Assembly (NCBI RefSeq): GCF_023078355.1
Contig: NZ_CP095552.1
Location: 3,286,001 to 3,350,000, forward strand
DNA from: Gordonia hongkongensis
GTDB taxonomy: Bacteria > Actinomycetota > Actinomycetes > Mycobacteriales > Mycobacteriaceae
Direction: 5' to 3'
Length of the DNA stretch: 64,000 bases
Position numbers and translations under genes: made by a program. Below are positions 49,303 to 59,024 of the stretch, in pieces; the stretch's first letter is position 1, and every line of letters begins with the position of its first letter. The notes beneath the pieces were generated by a model. The model saw only the letters and a list, made by a program, of their open reading frames with translations, did not search any database and was not told the DNA's origin.

Positions 49303-49456
49303 GAGAATCTCCTCGCCGCGCACACCGACCCGATGACCACCGCCGGACAACCGCGCCGCGGAGACCGCGGAACCGAGGAGTGTCCCGACGCCAAGACCTT
49401 ACCCGCGTCGCACTCTACCGTCCGGCCGGGACCGCTCGGGGTCTCGCCGGGAGCAC

Positions 49457-50464
49457 TCAGAGCCCGGAGACCGGCCGTGTCTCGGGGTGCGGGTCGGCCA
49501 GAGGGCGTGCGGCCGTCCGGATCGCCTGTCGCGCAACCTCGGCCGCGCCCACGACGCCGGCGGTCTCGCCGAGCTGGGTACCGCGGATACGCGCGAGCTG
49601 ACGGTGTCCGGCACCGGTGACCTGGCGGGCGTAGTGCTCCCGGGCCTCGTCGAGGAACAGCCCCGACGCCGCGCCGACGCCGCCGGCCAGGACGATGAGG
49701 TCGGGGTCGAAGATGTCGGCGATCATCGCGAGCCCCTGGCCGAGCGACGTCGCGAACCGCGCGAACGCGGCCAGCGCGACGGCGTCCCCGTCGGCGGCCG
49801 CGCGGGCGACCCGACGGCCGGTCAGCGACCCGGGGTCCGCGGCGACATCGGCGGCGAGTTGGCTGCGCCCCCAGTCGCCGTCGGCGAGCAACTCGACCAC
49901 GGTGTCCACGAGTGCGGTGCCGCTGCAGTACCGCTCCCAGCAGCCGCGTTTGCCACAGGCACAGGCGCGCCCGTCGGGGACGATCGTCAGATGTCCGAGT
50001 TCCGGTGCGACGCCGTAACTTCCGCGGTAGATCTCCCCGTCGATCACGAACCCGGCGCCGATCCCGGTCCCGATCGCCAGGACGACGGTGTTGTGCCCAC
50101 GGGCCGCCGCGCCGAACCGCCATTCGGCCACCGCGGCGGCGTTGGCGTCGTGTTCGGCGAAGACCGGGATCCCGACGCGGCGGGTCATCTCCTCGGCGAC
50201 CGGCGCCTCGCGCCAGGGCAGATGCGGCGCGAACCGGACGATGCTGCGGTCGGTGGTCAGGAAGCCGGCGATCGCGAGCCCGACCGCCTTCGCGTCCCAG
50301 CGCGAGGTCAGTTCGCCGACCAACCGGTCCAGGCAGTGCTCGAGCGCGGCCGCGGTCGGCGGGGTCTGCGCGCGGAGGGTGTCGAGCATCGTCCCCCGGT
50401 CGTCGACCACCGAGGCGCGCACGCTGGTGCCGCCGATGTCGATGCCGATCGTCAGGTCGCCCAT
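49457..50464 (-). CDS. ROK-family sugar kinase (glucokinase-like)
   Basis: 335 residues. IGIDIGGTSVRASV is the phosphate-binding loop, IPVFAEHDANAAAVAEW has the catalytic Asp, and CACGKRGCWERYCSG is the ROK zinc motif (CxCGxxGCxE). No N-terminal helix-turn-helix is present, so this is an enzyme and not a ROK repressor. ATG at 50464 has AGGAG 5 nt upstream. Its N-terminus overlaps an alternative reading of the upstream hypothetical gene. Confidence 0.9.
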   Translation of the reverse strand: MGDLTIGIDIGGTSVRASVVDDRGTMLDTLRAQTPPTAAALEHCLDRLVGELTSRWDAKAVGLAIAGFLTTDRSIVRFAPHLPWREAPVAEEMTRRVGIPVFAEHDANAAAVAEWRFGAAARGHNTVVLAIGTGIGAGFVIDGEIYRGSYGVAPELGHLTIVPDGRACACGKRGCWERYCSGTALVDTVVELLADGDWGRSQLAADVAADPGSLTGRRVARAAADGDAVALAAFARFATSLGQGLAMIADIFDPDLIVLAGGVGAASGLFLDEAREHYARQVTGAGHRQLARIRGTQLGETAGVVGAAEVARQAIRTAARPLADPHPETRPVSGL

Positions 50465-50517
50465 CAGTTCTCCTGCCCGGGGCCGGGTTCGGGGGCGGCG
50501 TGGCCCGCCGTGAGGCA

Positions 50518-50969
50518 TCACCGCGTCGCGGTGTGCCGGCCTCGCGCCCGGCGGCCGGTCCGTTGAATCGCACCGCGATCGGTTCGTACTGGCGTGGTGA
50601 CGCCGATGAGGTCGGCGACGAACGCAGCGCCTCGGCGATGGCCTCGAGTACGGCGATGACCGCCGCGATCAGCCGGGCGACCAGATCGCCGATCTCGGCG
50701 AGCAACGAGGTGATCTCCCCCGACGCCCCGGAGAGCGCATGCCCGAGCGGACCACCGTCGGCGAAAGCGGCGAAACCGGGGCGCGTCCCCGTTGCGTCCG
50801 CACCACCGGCGGTGGCCGACTGCGGAGCCGGCGCGAAGAGCGCGGCCAGGTGGTCGATCTGGGCGGCCAGTCCGAGCAGCAGGTCGCGCACCGGATCGGC
50901 GGGTCCGTCGCGACGTCCGTCCGCGGACCCGTCACCGGCCTGCCGGAACGTCTCGTCGTCCGTGCCCAT
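50518..50969 (-). CDS. Hypothetical protein (Rv2183c position), 3' end uncertain
   Basis: About 150 residues. ATG at 50969 has GGGGAGAG upstream. The visible part reads MGTDDETFRQAGDG, then a helical PVRDLLLGLAAQIDHLAALF, an Ala/Gly/Pro linker, and a hydrophobic helix IGDLVARLIAAVIAVLEAIAEAL. I recognise no family. The frame does not stop where expected and runs on over the ROK gene in another frame. One extra G in the run near 50550 would end it at TGA 50520-50518, just before the ROK start, so a fifth homopolymer error is possible. Confidence 0.5.
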
Positions 50970-51170
50970 CGCCAACTCTCCCCTTCTCCCGGCCCCGCGC
51001 GAACACCCACCCGCGTGTCTGTCGTCGGGGTCATCGGCACCGTACCCTGCCGTCTCGAACGGTGCGGTCTGGCGAACGTACCCCGCCCGGGCGGAATCAT
51101 TCCACCGTCGCCGTCCCACCTGGCCGTCGGGAACTGGGCGGCGTCGACGTACCGGGGCCGAGGAACCGGC

Positions 51171-52424
51171 TCAGTTCTGCGGCCGGGGCCACACCGCCGG
51201 ATCGGGGACGAAGCCGATGCCCAGGGTCGTGCCGTCCCAGTCGGCGTCGACGACCGTGCAACGTCGTAGCATCGACGGCAGCCGCACCGGATGGCGGAAC
51301 CCCGCAATCGTCACCAGGAGGTCGTCTCCGCTGCGCCCGAGAGCCAGCGAATCCGGATCCGGTAGGCGCTGCGGCCACGACAACCGGTACACCGGACCGG
51401 CCGGCTTGCCGCTCACGCGCCCCTGGACCGCCTCGACCTCGGCCGCGGCCGAACCCCGGGGGACGCCGTGCGGTGCCGGCAACGAGACCGAGAGCTTGCG
51501 GAGCCGCGCCATGCGATCGATCGCACCGGACGATTTCTCGACCACCTCGACGACGACGGAACGCGAACCGTCGGAACCGGCGAGTTCGGCCCGCACCATG
51601 TCCGCGACCTCGGCCGCCGGTTCGGCGCCGACGCCCGCGTTGACCTGGACCGAGGCCAGCGGCAGGCCCATGAGGTCGGCGGCGGCGAGATGGTGGCCGG
51701 TGAGTCGTCGGCTCCGGTCGTCGGCGGCGAGAACGAGGTGCACCGCCACCGCATGCGGATCGGCGAACAGTTCGGCGATGTCGAGGCAGTCCCGGTCGAT
51801 GGCGTCGACCGCGGCCGTCAATTGCGCGACCATCGGACGCTCGGAAGCGATCGCGAGGCGTCGGTGACGCGGCCAGAACCGGTTGAGGGCCTGGCTGAGA
51901 ACTGCTCCGCCACGGAGGAACTGGAGTGGGTCACCACACCCGGAACAGTCGACGACGATCCGCTGCCACCGGCCGCTGATCGCCTCGTCCCGGATACGGC
52001 GCAGGAGCAGGAAGTCGTCGATCCCGGGCAACGAGGTGAGCTCGGCGGCGTCGATCCCGGCCAGGGTGCCGACGCCGGGCAGGACCGTCTTGCTGCGGCT
52101 CACGGTGTGCTCGAGCACCTCGACGAACGCCGACCATGTGCGTTCGGTGAGGTCCAGTCGGTCCAGGGTCAACAGGTGCAGGTATTTGGACACCGCGACG
52201 GGCTCGCCGGGCCGGCGGTACACCCGTGCCCAGTCGGGAACCGGCGACCAGCGGTCGACGGTGATGAGGAGCGTGTCGGATTCGGCTGCCGACAGGCCCG
52301 ACCGGGGCACGGCCCGGGCCGACCGGGAGGTGCCGGGACGCTGGGTCGCACCGGCGGCCGCGACCGCGGAGACACCGGAACCCCCCGGCCCGAGCACGAT
52401 GTGGATGGGTGTGAGATCGATCAG
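51171..52424 (-). CDS. ArsA/Get3-like P-loop protein with degenerate Walker A (Rv2184c position)
   Basis: About 417 residues. The N-terminus PIHIVLGPGGSGVSAVA resembles an ArsA-type deviant P-loop but lacks the Walker A Lys (GVS replaces GKT/GKS). LLITVDRWSPVPDW and RIVVDCSGCGDPLQFLR follow, as does a C-terminal small beta domain like that of ArsA relatives. The most complete start is CTG at 52424, which overlaps the preceding stop (CTGA) and has AGAGGG upstream; GTG at 52397 would remove the first strand. Whether it binds ATP is doubtful. Confidence 0.7.
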   Translation of the reverse strand: MIDLTPIHIVLGPGGSGVSAVAAAGATQRPGTSRSARAVPRSGLSAAESDTLLITVDRWSPVPDWARVYRRPGEPVAVSKYLHLLTLDRLDLTERTWSAFVEVLEHTVSRSKTVLPGVGTLAGIDAAELTSLPGIDDFLLLRRIRDEAISGRWQRIVVDCSGCGDPLQFLRGGAVLSQALNRFWPRHRRLAIASERPMVAQLTAAVDAIDRDCLDIAELFADPHAVAVHLVLAADDRSRRLTGHHLAAADLMGLPLASVQVNAGVGAEPAAEVADMVRAELAGSDGSRSVVVEVVEKSSGAIDRMARLRKLSVSLPAPHGVPRGSAAAEVEAVQGRVSGKPAGPVYRLSWPQRLPDPDSLALGRSGDDLLVTIAGFRHPVRLPSMLRRCTVVDADWDGTTLGIGFVPDPAVWPRPQN

Positions 52425-52858
52425 CCTTCGACCCTCTTCTTGAGGTCGTTCAGCGCGGCATCGGTGATCGCCTTCTCGGCTCGCCGCTTCAGCTGGCCGA
52501 TCATGGGCACCTGCAGGTCGACCATGAGTTCGTAGGTCACCTTCGTCGATCCCGGGACCTGTTGGGTCAGCACGTATCGTCCGCGCTGATCCTTCTGCAG
52601 ATCGCTCGACACCAGGCGCCACGACACCGCGGGGGCGTTCCGATCCCATTCGTAGGCAAGCACATACGTGTCCTGGAGGACACCGGCGTCGAGCACGAAC
52701 CGGACCTCGAGGGCGCGGCCGGCTTCATCCGTGCGCAGCACCTCGACCTCGCGGGCGGCGGTCACCCACTCCGGGTAGTGCTCGAAGTCGGCGATGACGG
52801 CGAGGATGGCGTCGGCGTCGGCGCCGATGACGATGTCGCGTTCGGTGTGGTCGGCCAT
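52421..52858 (-). CDS. SRPBCC-family (START/cyclase-like) protein, TB16.3 type
   Basis: 145 residues, Rv2185c position. DADAILAVIADFEHYPEWV at ~14-32 is the SRPBCC entry motif and the C-terminal helix is VPMIGQLKRRAEKAITDAALNDLKKRV. It likely binds a hydrophobic ligand, but the function is unknown. ATG at 52858 overlaps the upstream TGA; a GTG one codon earlier is possible. It is translationally coupled on both sides. Confidence 0.85.
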   Translation of the reverse strand: MADHTERDIVIGADADAILAVIADFEHYPEWVTAAREVEVLRTDEAGRALEVRFVLDAGVLQDTYVLAYEWDRNAPAVSWRLVSSDLQKDQRGRYVLTQQVPGSTKVTYELMVDLQVPMIGQLKRRAEKAITDAALNDLKKRVEG

Positions 52859-53286
52859 CACCGCATCCCGGCCGACTCAAGACCGGCGGGACCACCGACG
52901 ACGCGGCCCTTCTCCAGCAGTCGTTTGACCTCGAAGGAGACCTCTTTGCCCGTCACGCGGCGCAGCTTGTTCTCCTCGGCCAGCACGTCGGCGCGGGTGC
53001 GGGGGTCGTCGGGCAGCGGACCGGTGGGTTCGGCGTGGAGGAAGTAGTGGAGCACGAAGCCGTCGAGGACCGCCTCGTTCCAGATCTCCATCGTCCCCGA
53101 CACCGGACCCGCGACCTGCCAGCGCACGCCCTGCTCGCCCCGGTCCTCGGTGACCGCCAGACGCAGGTCCGGCCACCACCGGCGCCAGTTGGCGGGGTCG
53201 CCGATCACGGCGGTCGCCAACGGCGGCGCCGCGGCGACGAAGACCTCGTCGGCCACCTGGATGCTCGTCACGCCCACTAGCTTCAC
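52858..53286 (-). CDS. SRPBCC-family protein (Rv2186c position)
   Basis: 142 residues from GTG at 53286; GTG at 53271 (VTSIQVADEVFV) is an alternative. It has DPANWRRWWPDLRLAVTEDRGEQGVRW and VLHYFLHAEP, a second SRPBCC-type fold. Together with its neighbour and the ArsA-like protein it forms a three-gene overlapping operon conserved beside fadD15 and pimB. This suggests a lipid-handling role, which is an inference. Confidence 0.8.
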   Translation of the reverse strand: MKLVGVTSIQVADEVFVAAAPPLATAVIGDPANWRRWWPDLRLAVTEDRGEQGVRWQVAGPVSGTMEIWNEAVLDGFVLHYFLHAEPTGPLPDDPRTRADVLAEENKLRRVTGKEVSFEVKRLLEKGRVVGGPAGLESAGMR

Positions 53287-53394
53287 ATACTCGTGTCGGC
53301 GCAGGGTAGTGCACCCGAAACCGACGTCGCGATGAGTCCGATTCCGTGTCGGGGATACGATTCGGTGACTGATGTCTACTGAAGGGTAACCACG

Positions 53395-55203
53395 ATGGGC
53401 GAGTACAGCGTGCCCGCGAAGTTCTCGATCGGCGACGACGAGAACTGCACGAACATCATCTTCGGCCTGGCGCAGCGATCACCGCAGCACATCGTGTTCC
53501 GCCACAAGCAGGGCGACCGGTGGGAGCCGGTCACCGCCGCCGAGGCCGCCTCCCGCATCTCCGCCATCGCCAAGGGCCTGATCGCCTCCGGCGTCAACCC
53601 CGGGGACCGGGTGGCGCTGCTGTCGCGCACCCGCCTCGAGTGGAATCTCTTCGACTTCGCGATCTGGTCCGCGGGCGCGATCACCGTGCCCATCTACGAT
53701 TCGTCCTCCGCCGGCCAGATCGAATGGATCATGCAGGATTCCGGTGCGGTCGCGATCGTCCTGGAGGACGACGGACATCGCGCCGAGTTCGAGTCCATCG
53801 ACTCCCTGACCACGCCGGTGACCGTCTTCCAGATCGACCGCACCGACGGGCCGGGTGCCGTCGGCGAGCTCGTCGCCGCCGGTGCCGACGTCCACGACGA
53901 CGAGGTCGCGGCCCGCCGGGCCACCGTCAGGGCCGCCGACCCGGCGACGCTGATCTACACCTCGGGGACCACCGGACGGCCCAAGGGCTGCGAACTCACC
54001 CACGCCAACATGCTGTCGGAGGTGCGGGCGGTCCTCGCCGGCGACCTCCTCGATCAGGTCATCGCCCGCGACGAGAAGCGTCTGCTGATGTTCCTTCCCC
54101 TCGCCCACGTGCTCGCCCGGGCCATCACGCTCGTCGCCATCGAGGCAGGCATCGAGGTGGGACACACCAGCGACATCCCGAACCTGGTGGACGAGTTCGC
54201 CGTCTTCAAACCGTCGCTCATCCTGTCCGTGCCGCGCGTGTTCGAGAAGGTGTACAACACCGCCCGGCAGAAGGCCCACGACGGCGGCAAGGGAAAGATC
54301 TTCGACGCCGCGTCCGAGACCGCGATCGCCTACTCGCAGGCGACGGAGAAGGGGCAGGTCGGTCTCGCGCTGAAAGTCAAGCACGGCGTCTTCGACGCGC
54401 TCGTCTACAAGAAGCTCCGGGCCGCCCTCGGTGGCGAGTGCCAGATGGCGATCTCCGGTGGCGCGCCGCTCGGCGCCCGCCTGGGTCACTTCTTCTCCGG
54501 CGTCGGTGTGCCCGTCTACGAGGGGTACGGCCTGACCGAGACCACGGCGGCCTTCAGCGTGAACACCCCGTCGGCGTCGAAGATCGGCAGTGTCGGGAAG
54601 CCGTTGTCGGGCAATGCTGTTCGGATCGGCGATGACGGAGAGGTGCTGCTGCACGGCGGTGTCGTCTTCACCGAGTACTGGCAGAACCCGGAGGCCACCG
54701 CATCGGCCGTGATCGACGGCTGGTTCCATACCGGCGACCTCGGCACCGTGGATGCCGATGGGTTCATCACCATCACCGGCCGCAAGAAGGAACTGATCGT
54801 GACCGCCGGCGGCAAGAACGTCTCCCCCGCCGGACTCGAGGACGTCATCCGCGCCAACGCCCTGATCTCGCAGGCCACCGTCGTCGGCGACGCGAAACCG
54901 TTTGTGGCCGCCCTGATCACGATCGATCCCGAGGCGTTCCCGGCGTGGAAGGAGCGCACCGGCAAGCCCGCGTCCGCGACGGTCGCCGACCTCGCCGACG
55001 ACACCGACCTGCGCGCCGAGGTCCAGTCGGCCGTCGACCTCGCCAACAAGACGGTGTCGCATTCAGAGGCCATCAAGAAGTTCCGCATCCTGCCGACCGA
55101 CTTCACCGAGGAGACCGGCGAGATGACGCCGACGCTCAAGGTCAAGCGCAACGTCGTCGTGGAGAAGTTCGCCGGCGACATCGAGGCGATCTACCAGCGG
55201 TGA
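53395..55203 (+). CDS. fadD15: Long-chain fatty-acid--CoA ligase FadD15
   Basis: Activates fatty acids to acyl-CoA via acyl-AMP. 602 residues. The AMP-binding P-loop is IYTSGTTGRPKGCELTHANM. GYGLTETTAAFS, HTGDLGTVDADGF and GRKKELIVTAGGKNVSP follow. It starts at ATG 53395 after GAAGGG; TACGAT about 40 bp upstream is a likely -10. It is the Rv2187 ortholog by position, divergent from the SRPBCC operon. Confidence 0.95.
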   Translation: MGEYSVPAKFSIGDDENCTNIIFGLAQRSPQHIVFRHKQGDRWEPVTAAEAASRISAIAKGLIASGVNPGDRVALLSRTRLEWNLFDFAIWSAGAITVPIYDSSSAGQIEWIMQDSGAVAIVLEDDGHRAEFESIDSLTTPVTVFQIDRTDGPGAVGELVAAGADVHDDEVAARRATVRAADPATLIYTSGTTGRPKGCELTHANMLSEVRAVLAGDLLDQVIARDEKRLLMFLPLAHVLARAITLVAIEAGIEVGHTSDIPNLVDEFAVFKPSLILSVPRVFEKVYNTARQKAHDGGKGKIFDAASETAIAYSQATEKGQVGLALKVKHGVFDALVYKKLRAALGGECQMAISGGAPLGARLGHFFSGVGVPVYEGYGLTETTAAFSVNTPSASKIGSVGKPLSGNAVRIGDDGEVLLHGGVVFTEYWQNPEATASAVIDGWFHTGDLGTVDADGFITITGRKKELIVTAGGKNVSPAGLEDVIRANALISQATVVGDAKPFVAALITIDPEAFPAWKERTGKPASATVADLADDTDLRAEVQSAVDLANKTVSHSEAIKKFRILPTDFTEETGEMTPTLKVKRNVVVEKFAGDIEAIYQR

Positions 55204-55215
55204 GCTCCCCGCCGG

Positions 55216-55243
55216 CGCCGGTTGCTCTTCAGAGCAACTGGCG
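55216..55243. terminator. Bidirectional hairpin between fadD15 and pimB
   Basis: GTTGCTC-TTCA-GAGCAAC is a perfect 7-bp stem, extended by CGCC/GGCG after one mismatch. It overlaps the last codons of pimB. Confidence 0.7.
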
Positions 55244-56352
55244 CAGGCGGGCCGCCATCTGGCTCCACTGCCAGTTCTCGACGACGTAACGCCGTCCGGC
55301 CCGGCCCATCTCGGCCGCGGCCGCGCGATCACCGAGGATCGCCAGGATCGCCAGGGCGACCGCGTCGACATCGGTGCCGTCGACGGCGGTGCCGGTGACC
55401 CCCTCCTCGATGGTCTCCGGCGCGCCACCGGACAACCCGGCGACCACGGGCACCCCCGACGCCGACGCCTCCAGGTAGACGATCCCCAGGCCCTCGACGT
55501 CCAGGCCGCGCCCCTCGTCCGGGACGGCATCGCGAAGACGTCCGCGATGTTGTGGTACGCCGCGAGGTCGTCGGCGGGCACCGAGCCGGTGAAGATCACA
55601 TGGTCGGCCACGCCCGTGTCGGCCGCGAGGTCGCGCAGGGTCTTCCCGTAGGGACCACCGCCGACGATGACCAGCGTCGCGTCGGGGATGGTGCGTCGGA
55701 TCAGCGGCAGGGCGCGGATCAACACATCCTGGCCCTTACGGGGCACCAGCCGCGACAGGCAGAGGATCGTCGGACGCTCCCCTAGGTCGAGATGTTCGCG
55801 AAATCGCTGTCGCAGCACCGGATCCGGGGCGAACCGCTCGGTGTCGACGCCGGGGGGCAGGTGTTCCAGGCCCGCGCGGGCGCCGAAGGCCGACGCGAAC
55901 CGGCCGCGGGTGTATCGGCTGACGAAGGTGATCACATCGGTGTGGCGGCCGATGTGCCCGAGCACCTGCCGCGCGCCCGGCAGCATCGACCACCCGACCT
56001 CGTGACCGTGCGTGCTGGCGATGATCCGCTGGGCGCCCGCGCGACGCAACGCCGGCGCCAGCACGGCCAGCGGCGCGGCCGCGCCGAACCACACCGTCGA
56101 GATCTGTTCGCGGCGCACGATCTCCGCGGCACGCCGCGCCACGAACGGGGTGGGGAGCATGAGCGTCGTCGGGTGCCGGTACACCCGATACGGGGCGGCC
56201 GCGTCGAACTTCTCGTGCGAGTCACCACGCCAGCGCGGCGCGTAGACGACCACGTCCTCCGGCGGCAGCAGGTCCACCAGATTCTGCAGGTAGGACTGGA
56301 TCCCGCCCGGACGGGGCGGAAAGTCGTTGGTGAGCAACAACGTTCGAGACAT
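55229..56352 (-). CDS. pimB: GT4 mannosyltransferase PimB, frameshifted at a G run
   Basis: Transfers the second mannose to phosphatidylinositol mannoside (Rv2188c position). The N-terminal part has LLTNDFPPRPGGIQSYLQNL, STHGHEVGWSMLPGARQVL, and CLSRLVPRKGQDVLIRALP. The last ~90 residues, in another frame, include VPVVAGLSGGAPETIEEG. The join needs one more G in the four-base run at 55511-55514, which restores RGLDVEGLGIVYLEASASG with the GT4 E-x7-E motif. The restored length is about 374 residues. A sequence error is more likely than a real lesion. Confidence 0.85.
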
Positions 56353-57748
56353 CAACGGGCCTGCACTTCGAGCCACCGCTGCCACCCCGCGACCAGTTCG
56401 GCACGCGTCAGCCCGAGACTCGAGGCGATCGCCGTGTCCTGCGCCGCGGGCAGGGCCGACGCCGCGACCCCCATGTACATCTTCTTCAGCCGCGCCTCGT
56501 CGAATCGATCGGCGACGTAGGCGGCCAGCGACCACGCACTCTGATAAGCCACCTGTGAAGTCTGACCGTCCATCGCGAAGTCGGTGTCGGCGGGTGGCCC
56601 GGTCGGAACTCGACCGGCACGCACGGACGCGATCAGGTCGGGTGCGGCATCCGCGATCCTCGTGTGAGTCCCTTTGCGCCCGACGTATTCGGCCACGCCC
56701 TCGGTGATCCAGAGCGGCGCGTCGAGCGCGGTGTGAACGCGGGCCGCGACATGGGTCAACTCGTGCCGGAGAACCACCGCGAGCGTCGGTGCGGCGAGTT
56801 CCCGGGCCGCCGGGGTCAGGATGATGCGCTGTCCGGTCGCGGTGCGCTGGACCAGGTCGAGGCTGCTGAACACGGTCGCGGCCGCCGCGGTCCCGGTCGC
56901 CGCTCGGCCCTCGGGTACGAGTGCGGCGAACTCGTCGTCGGTCGCCGTGGCGACCACGACGGCGCGGCGATCCCAGTCGTCGCCCCAGAAGTCACTGACG
57001 GCATCCACCGCCCCGGGCAGCTCCCGCTGCAGCGTCGCCACCGTCGAAGACGTTCGGGGATACGAGGCGACCACCGACGTGCCGCCTGCGGTCGCGGTGT
57101 CGGCCACCTGGAGTCCGGGCAGCTCCCACATCTGAGTGGGTGCGGGTTCTCCTCCCAGGGCCGTGGCGTCTCCGACGAGGCGCCAGGCCTCGCCGTGGCG
57201 GGCGACCACGAACTGGGTGCCGACGACCACCTCGGCCTCGTCGACTCCCGGGACCCCCTCACCGCCGAGCGCATAGCGCAACTCCACCGGAGCGACCCAC
57301 GAGTCCGAACTCCCCCGGCATCGAGGAGCTCCTGCAACTCACCGGGTACGAGCACCTCCGCCTCTTCGGTGGGCGCAAGCTGATAACCGAACCGTGCAAA
57401 CCGCAGGGTGCCGCTGCGACCGTTCCGCGGCGTGAACCGGCTGGGCGCGAAACCCGCGGCGGCCGTGACGAATCTGTCCTTGAACGCCGGGGTGGCAGCG
57501 GTGTCGACGAGGGTGCCGATCGCCCGCACATCCCCGGAACGCACCGCTTCGGTGAGCGCGTCAAGCAACCGCGTCACGCCCGCCGCTCGATCACGCTCGT
57601 AGACGTTGACCGCGGTGCTCGACGACACGGGCGCGGCGGACGAGCCGGGCCCGCCGGGCACATCGACCGTGCCGCACGCGGTGGCAACTGCGATGACCAG
57701 AACGACCACGGCCGAGACGAGGCCGGCGCGCCCGCGCGGTGAGGTCAC
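56352..57748 (-). CDS. Lipoprotein with gluzincin-type metallopeptidase domain (Rv2189c position), frameshifted
   Basis: Signal peptide with lipobox VATA-Cys at ~25, then an NTF2-like domain to about residue 150 and, in another frame, a peptidase domain with LRHELTHVAARVHT (HExxH zinc motif) and WITEGVAEYVGRKG (third-ligand Glu). One extra G in the five-base run at 57312-57316 joins the halves as LDAGGSSDSWVAPVELRY, giving about 465 residues. The stop overlaps the pimB ATG by one base (TGATG). It is probably an extracytoplasmic protease; no substrate is suggested. Confidence 0.78.
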
Positions 57749-57756
57749 CGGTGGGA

Positions 57757-58836
57757 CTAGAACCGGCGGGCAGAGTTGTACGGTCCGGCCTCGTCGAGCG
57801 GCTCGACCTTGACCGGAACGCCGAAGGTCGAGGCGTGGATGACATAGCCGTCACCGACGTACATACCGACGTGATGGGCATCGGGATAGTAGATGACCAG
57901 GTCACCGGGCTTGAGATCGTTCTTCTCGACCGGCTGACCGCCGGCCATCTGCGCCTGACTCGATCGCGGGATGGTCTTGCCGGCCTGCCGGAACGCCCAC
58001 ACCATGAGTCCCGAGCAGTCGAACGAATTCGGTCCGGTGGCGCCCCACACGTAGGGGTCACCGATCCGGGTGAGCGCGGCGTGGGTGGCGATCAGTCCGG
58101 CGGCGGTGCCCTTGGGCACCAGTCGCGGATCGAAGTCGAAGGTCGGACCGCGCAGAGCCGCCAACTGCTTGCCGGTCATCGACTTGTAGATCGACCGGAT
58201 CTGGATCGCCTGGAGCTGCAGGTCGGCTTGCTTCGTCTGAAGGTCACCACGGACCCGTTCGGCGCGGGAGACCGCCTCGGAGGCGGCCACCGCCGTGCGC
58301 TCGGCATCCTTCTTCGCGATGGCGGTCCTGGCCCGTACCTTCTTGATCGCGGTCAGGTCCACCGACGCCTGACGCGAGATCATGTCGAGACCCGACATCT
58401 GGTCCAGGAGCGCCTGCGGGGAGTCGCTGACCATCACGGCGTACAGCCCGCTGACCCGCGCGCCCTGATAGCTGGCGCGGACGATCGCGTCGACTCGGTT
58501 CTGGTGCACGGCGAGCTGGGCGCGGCTGGTGTCCAGCGTCTGCTGCGCCTCGGCCGCGGCTTTCTTGGCCGCCGCCACGATGCCGCGCTGCTTGTCGTAC
58601 TCGATCTTGGCGTTGTGCATCGCCTCGGTGGTCTTCTCCGCGTCGATGCCCAGTTGCTTGTAGCGGTCGAGCAGCTGATCGGCCGAGCGCGCGGGCACCG
58701 CACGGGCGTCCCCGACGCCGCCGGCGACGGTCGGTGCCAGAACGGCGAACGCCGACAGGACACAGAGCGCCACCATCAGCGGACCCGAACGCATCCTCGG
58801 CCGCGTCGCGCGACCACGCCCCTCCCCGATCAGCAC
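57757..58836 (-). CDS. NlpC/P60 peptidoglycan endopeptidase with coiled-coil (RipA-like, Rv2190c position)
   Basis: 359 residues. A signal peptide spans ~1-45. A long coiled coil (~50-205, around RYKQLGIDAEKTTEAMHNAK) leads to the catalytic domain, with Cys in NSFDCSGLMVW, His in DAHHVGMYVGDG and a third polar site in VIHAS. It would cleave D-Glu-mDAP stem-peptide bonds, with the coiled coil acting as an inhibitory lever in RipA relatives. The GTG start at 58836 has GGGAG upstream; ATG at 58794 is possible. Confidence 0.9.
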   Translation of the reverse strand: MLIGEGRGRATRPRMRSGPLMVALCVLSAFAVLAPTVAGGVGDARAVPARSADQLLDRYKQLGIDAEKTTEAMHNAKIEYDKQRGIVAAAKKAAAEAQQTLDTSRAQLAVHQNRVDAIVRASYQGARVSGLYAVMVSDSPQALLDQMSGLDMISRQASVDLTAIKKVRARTAIAKKDAERTAVAASEAVSRAERVRGDLQTKQADLQLQAIQIRSIYKSMTGKQLAALRGPTFDFDPRLVPKGTAAGLIATHAALTRIGDPYVWGATGPNSFDCSGLMVWAFRQAGKTIPRSSQAQMAGGQPVEKNDLKPGDLVIYYPDAHHVGMYVGDGYVIHASTFGVPVKVEPLDEAGPYNSARRF

Positions 58837-58952
58837 GGTCTACTCACTCCCTCGTGTGTGCTCGTCGATCCCTGAGCATCCCGGGCCCCTGCACCCGTAC
58901 CCCGCGTCCCGCCGACCACCCTAGGCGGCCGACCGGCCCCCGGGACTGGTTC

Positions 58953-58981
58953 GGGCGGATCGCAATCCACGCGATCCGCCC
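58953..58981 (-). terminator. Hairpin downstream of the riboswitch-controlled NlpC/P60 gene
   Basis: Perfect 11-bp stem GGGCGGATCGC/GCGATCCGCCC with a 7-nt loop, 44 bp after the stop at 59025. TAGGGT on the minus strand near 58924 could be the -10 for the next NlpC/P60 gene. Confidence 0.78.
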
Positions 58982-59024
58982 GTCCAGAGACCTTCGTGCT
59001 CAGTCTGTTCGTGTTCAGTTGTCG

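Noticed and set aside
49170..51119. 649-codon minus-strand frame running over the ROK kinase and into the acyltransferase
   Set aside because: Only its first ~130 codons from 50969 look like a protein. The rest is the wrong frame of the ROK and acyltransferase genes.
53374..53391. Five-codon leader ORF (ATG TCT ACT GAA GGG TAA) before fadD15
   Set aside because: Its GAAGGG is simply the Shine-Dalgarno of fadD15; nothing suggests an attenuator peptide.
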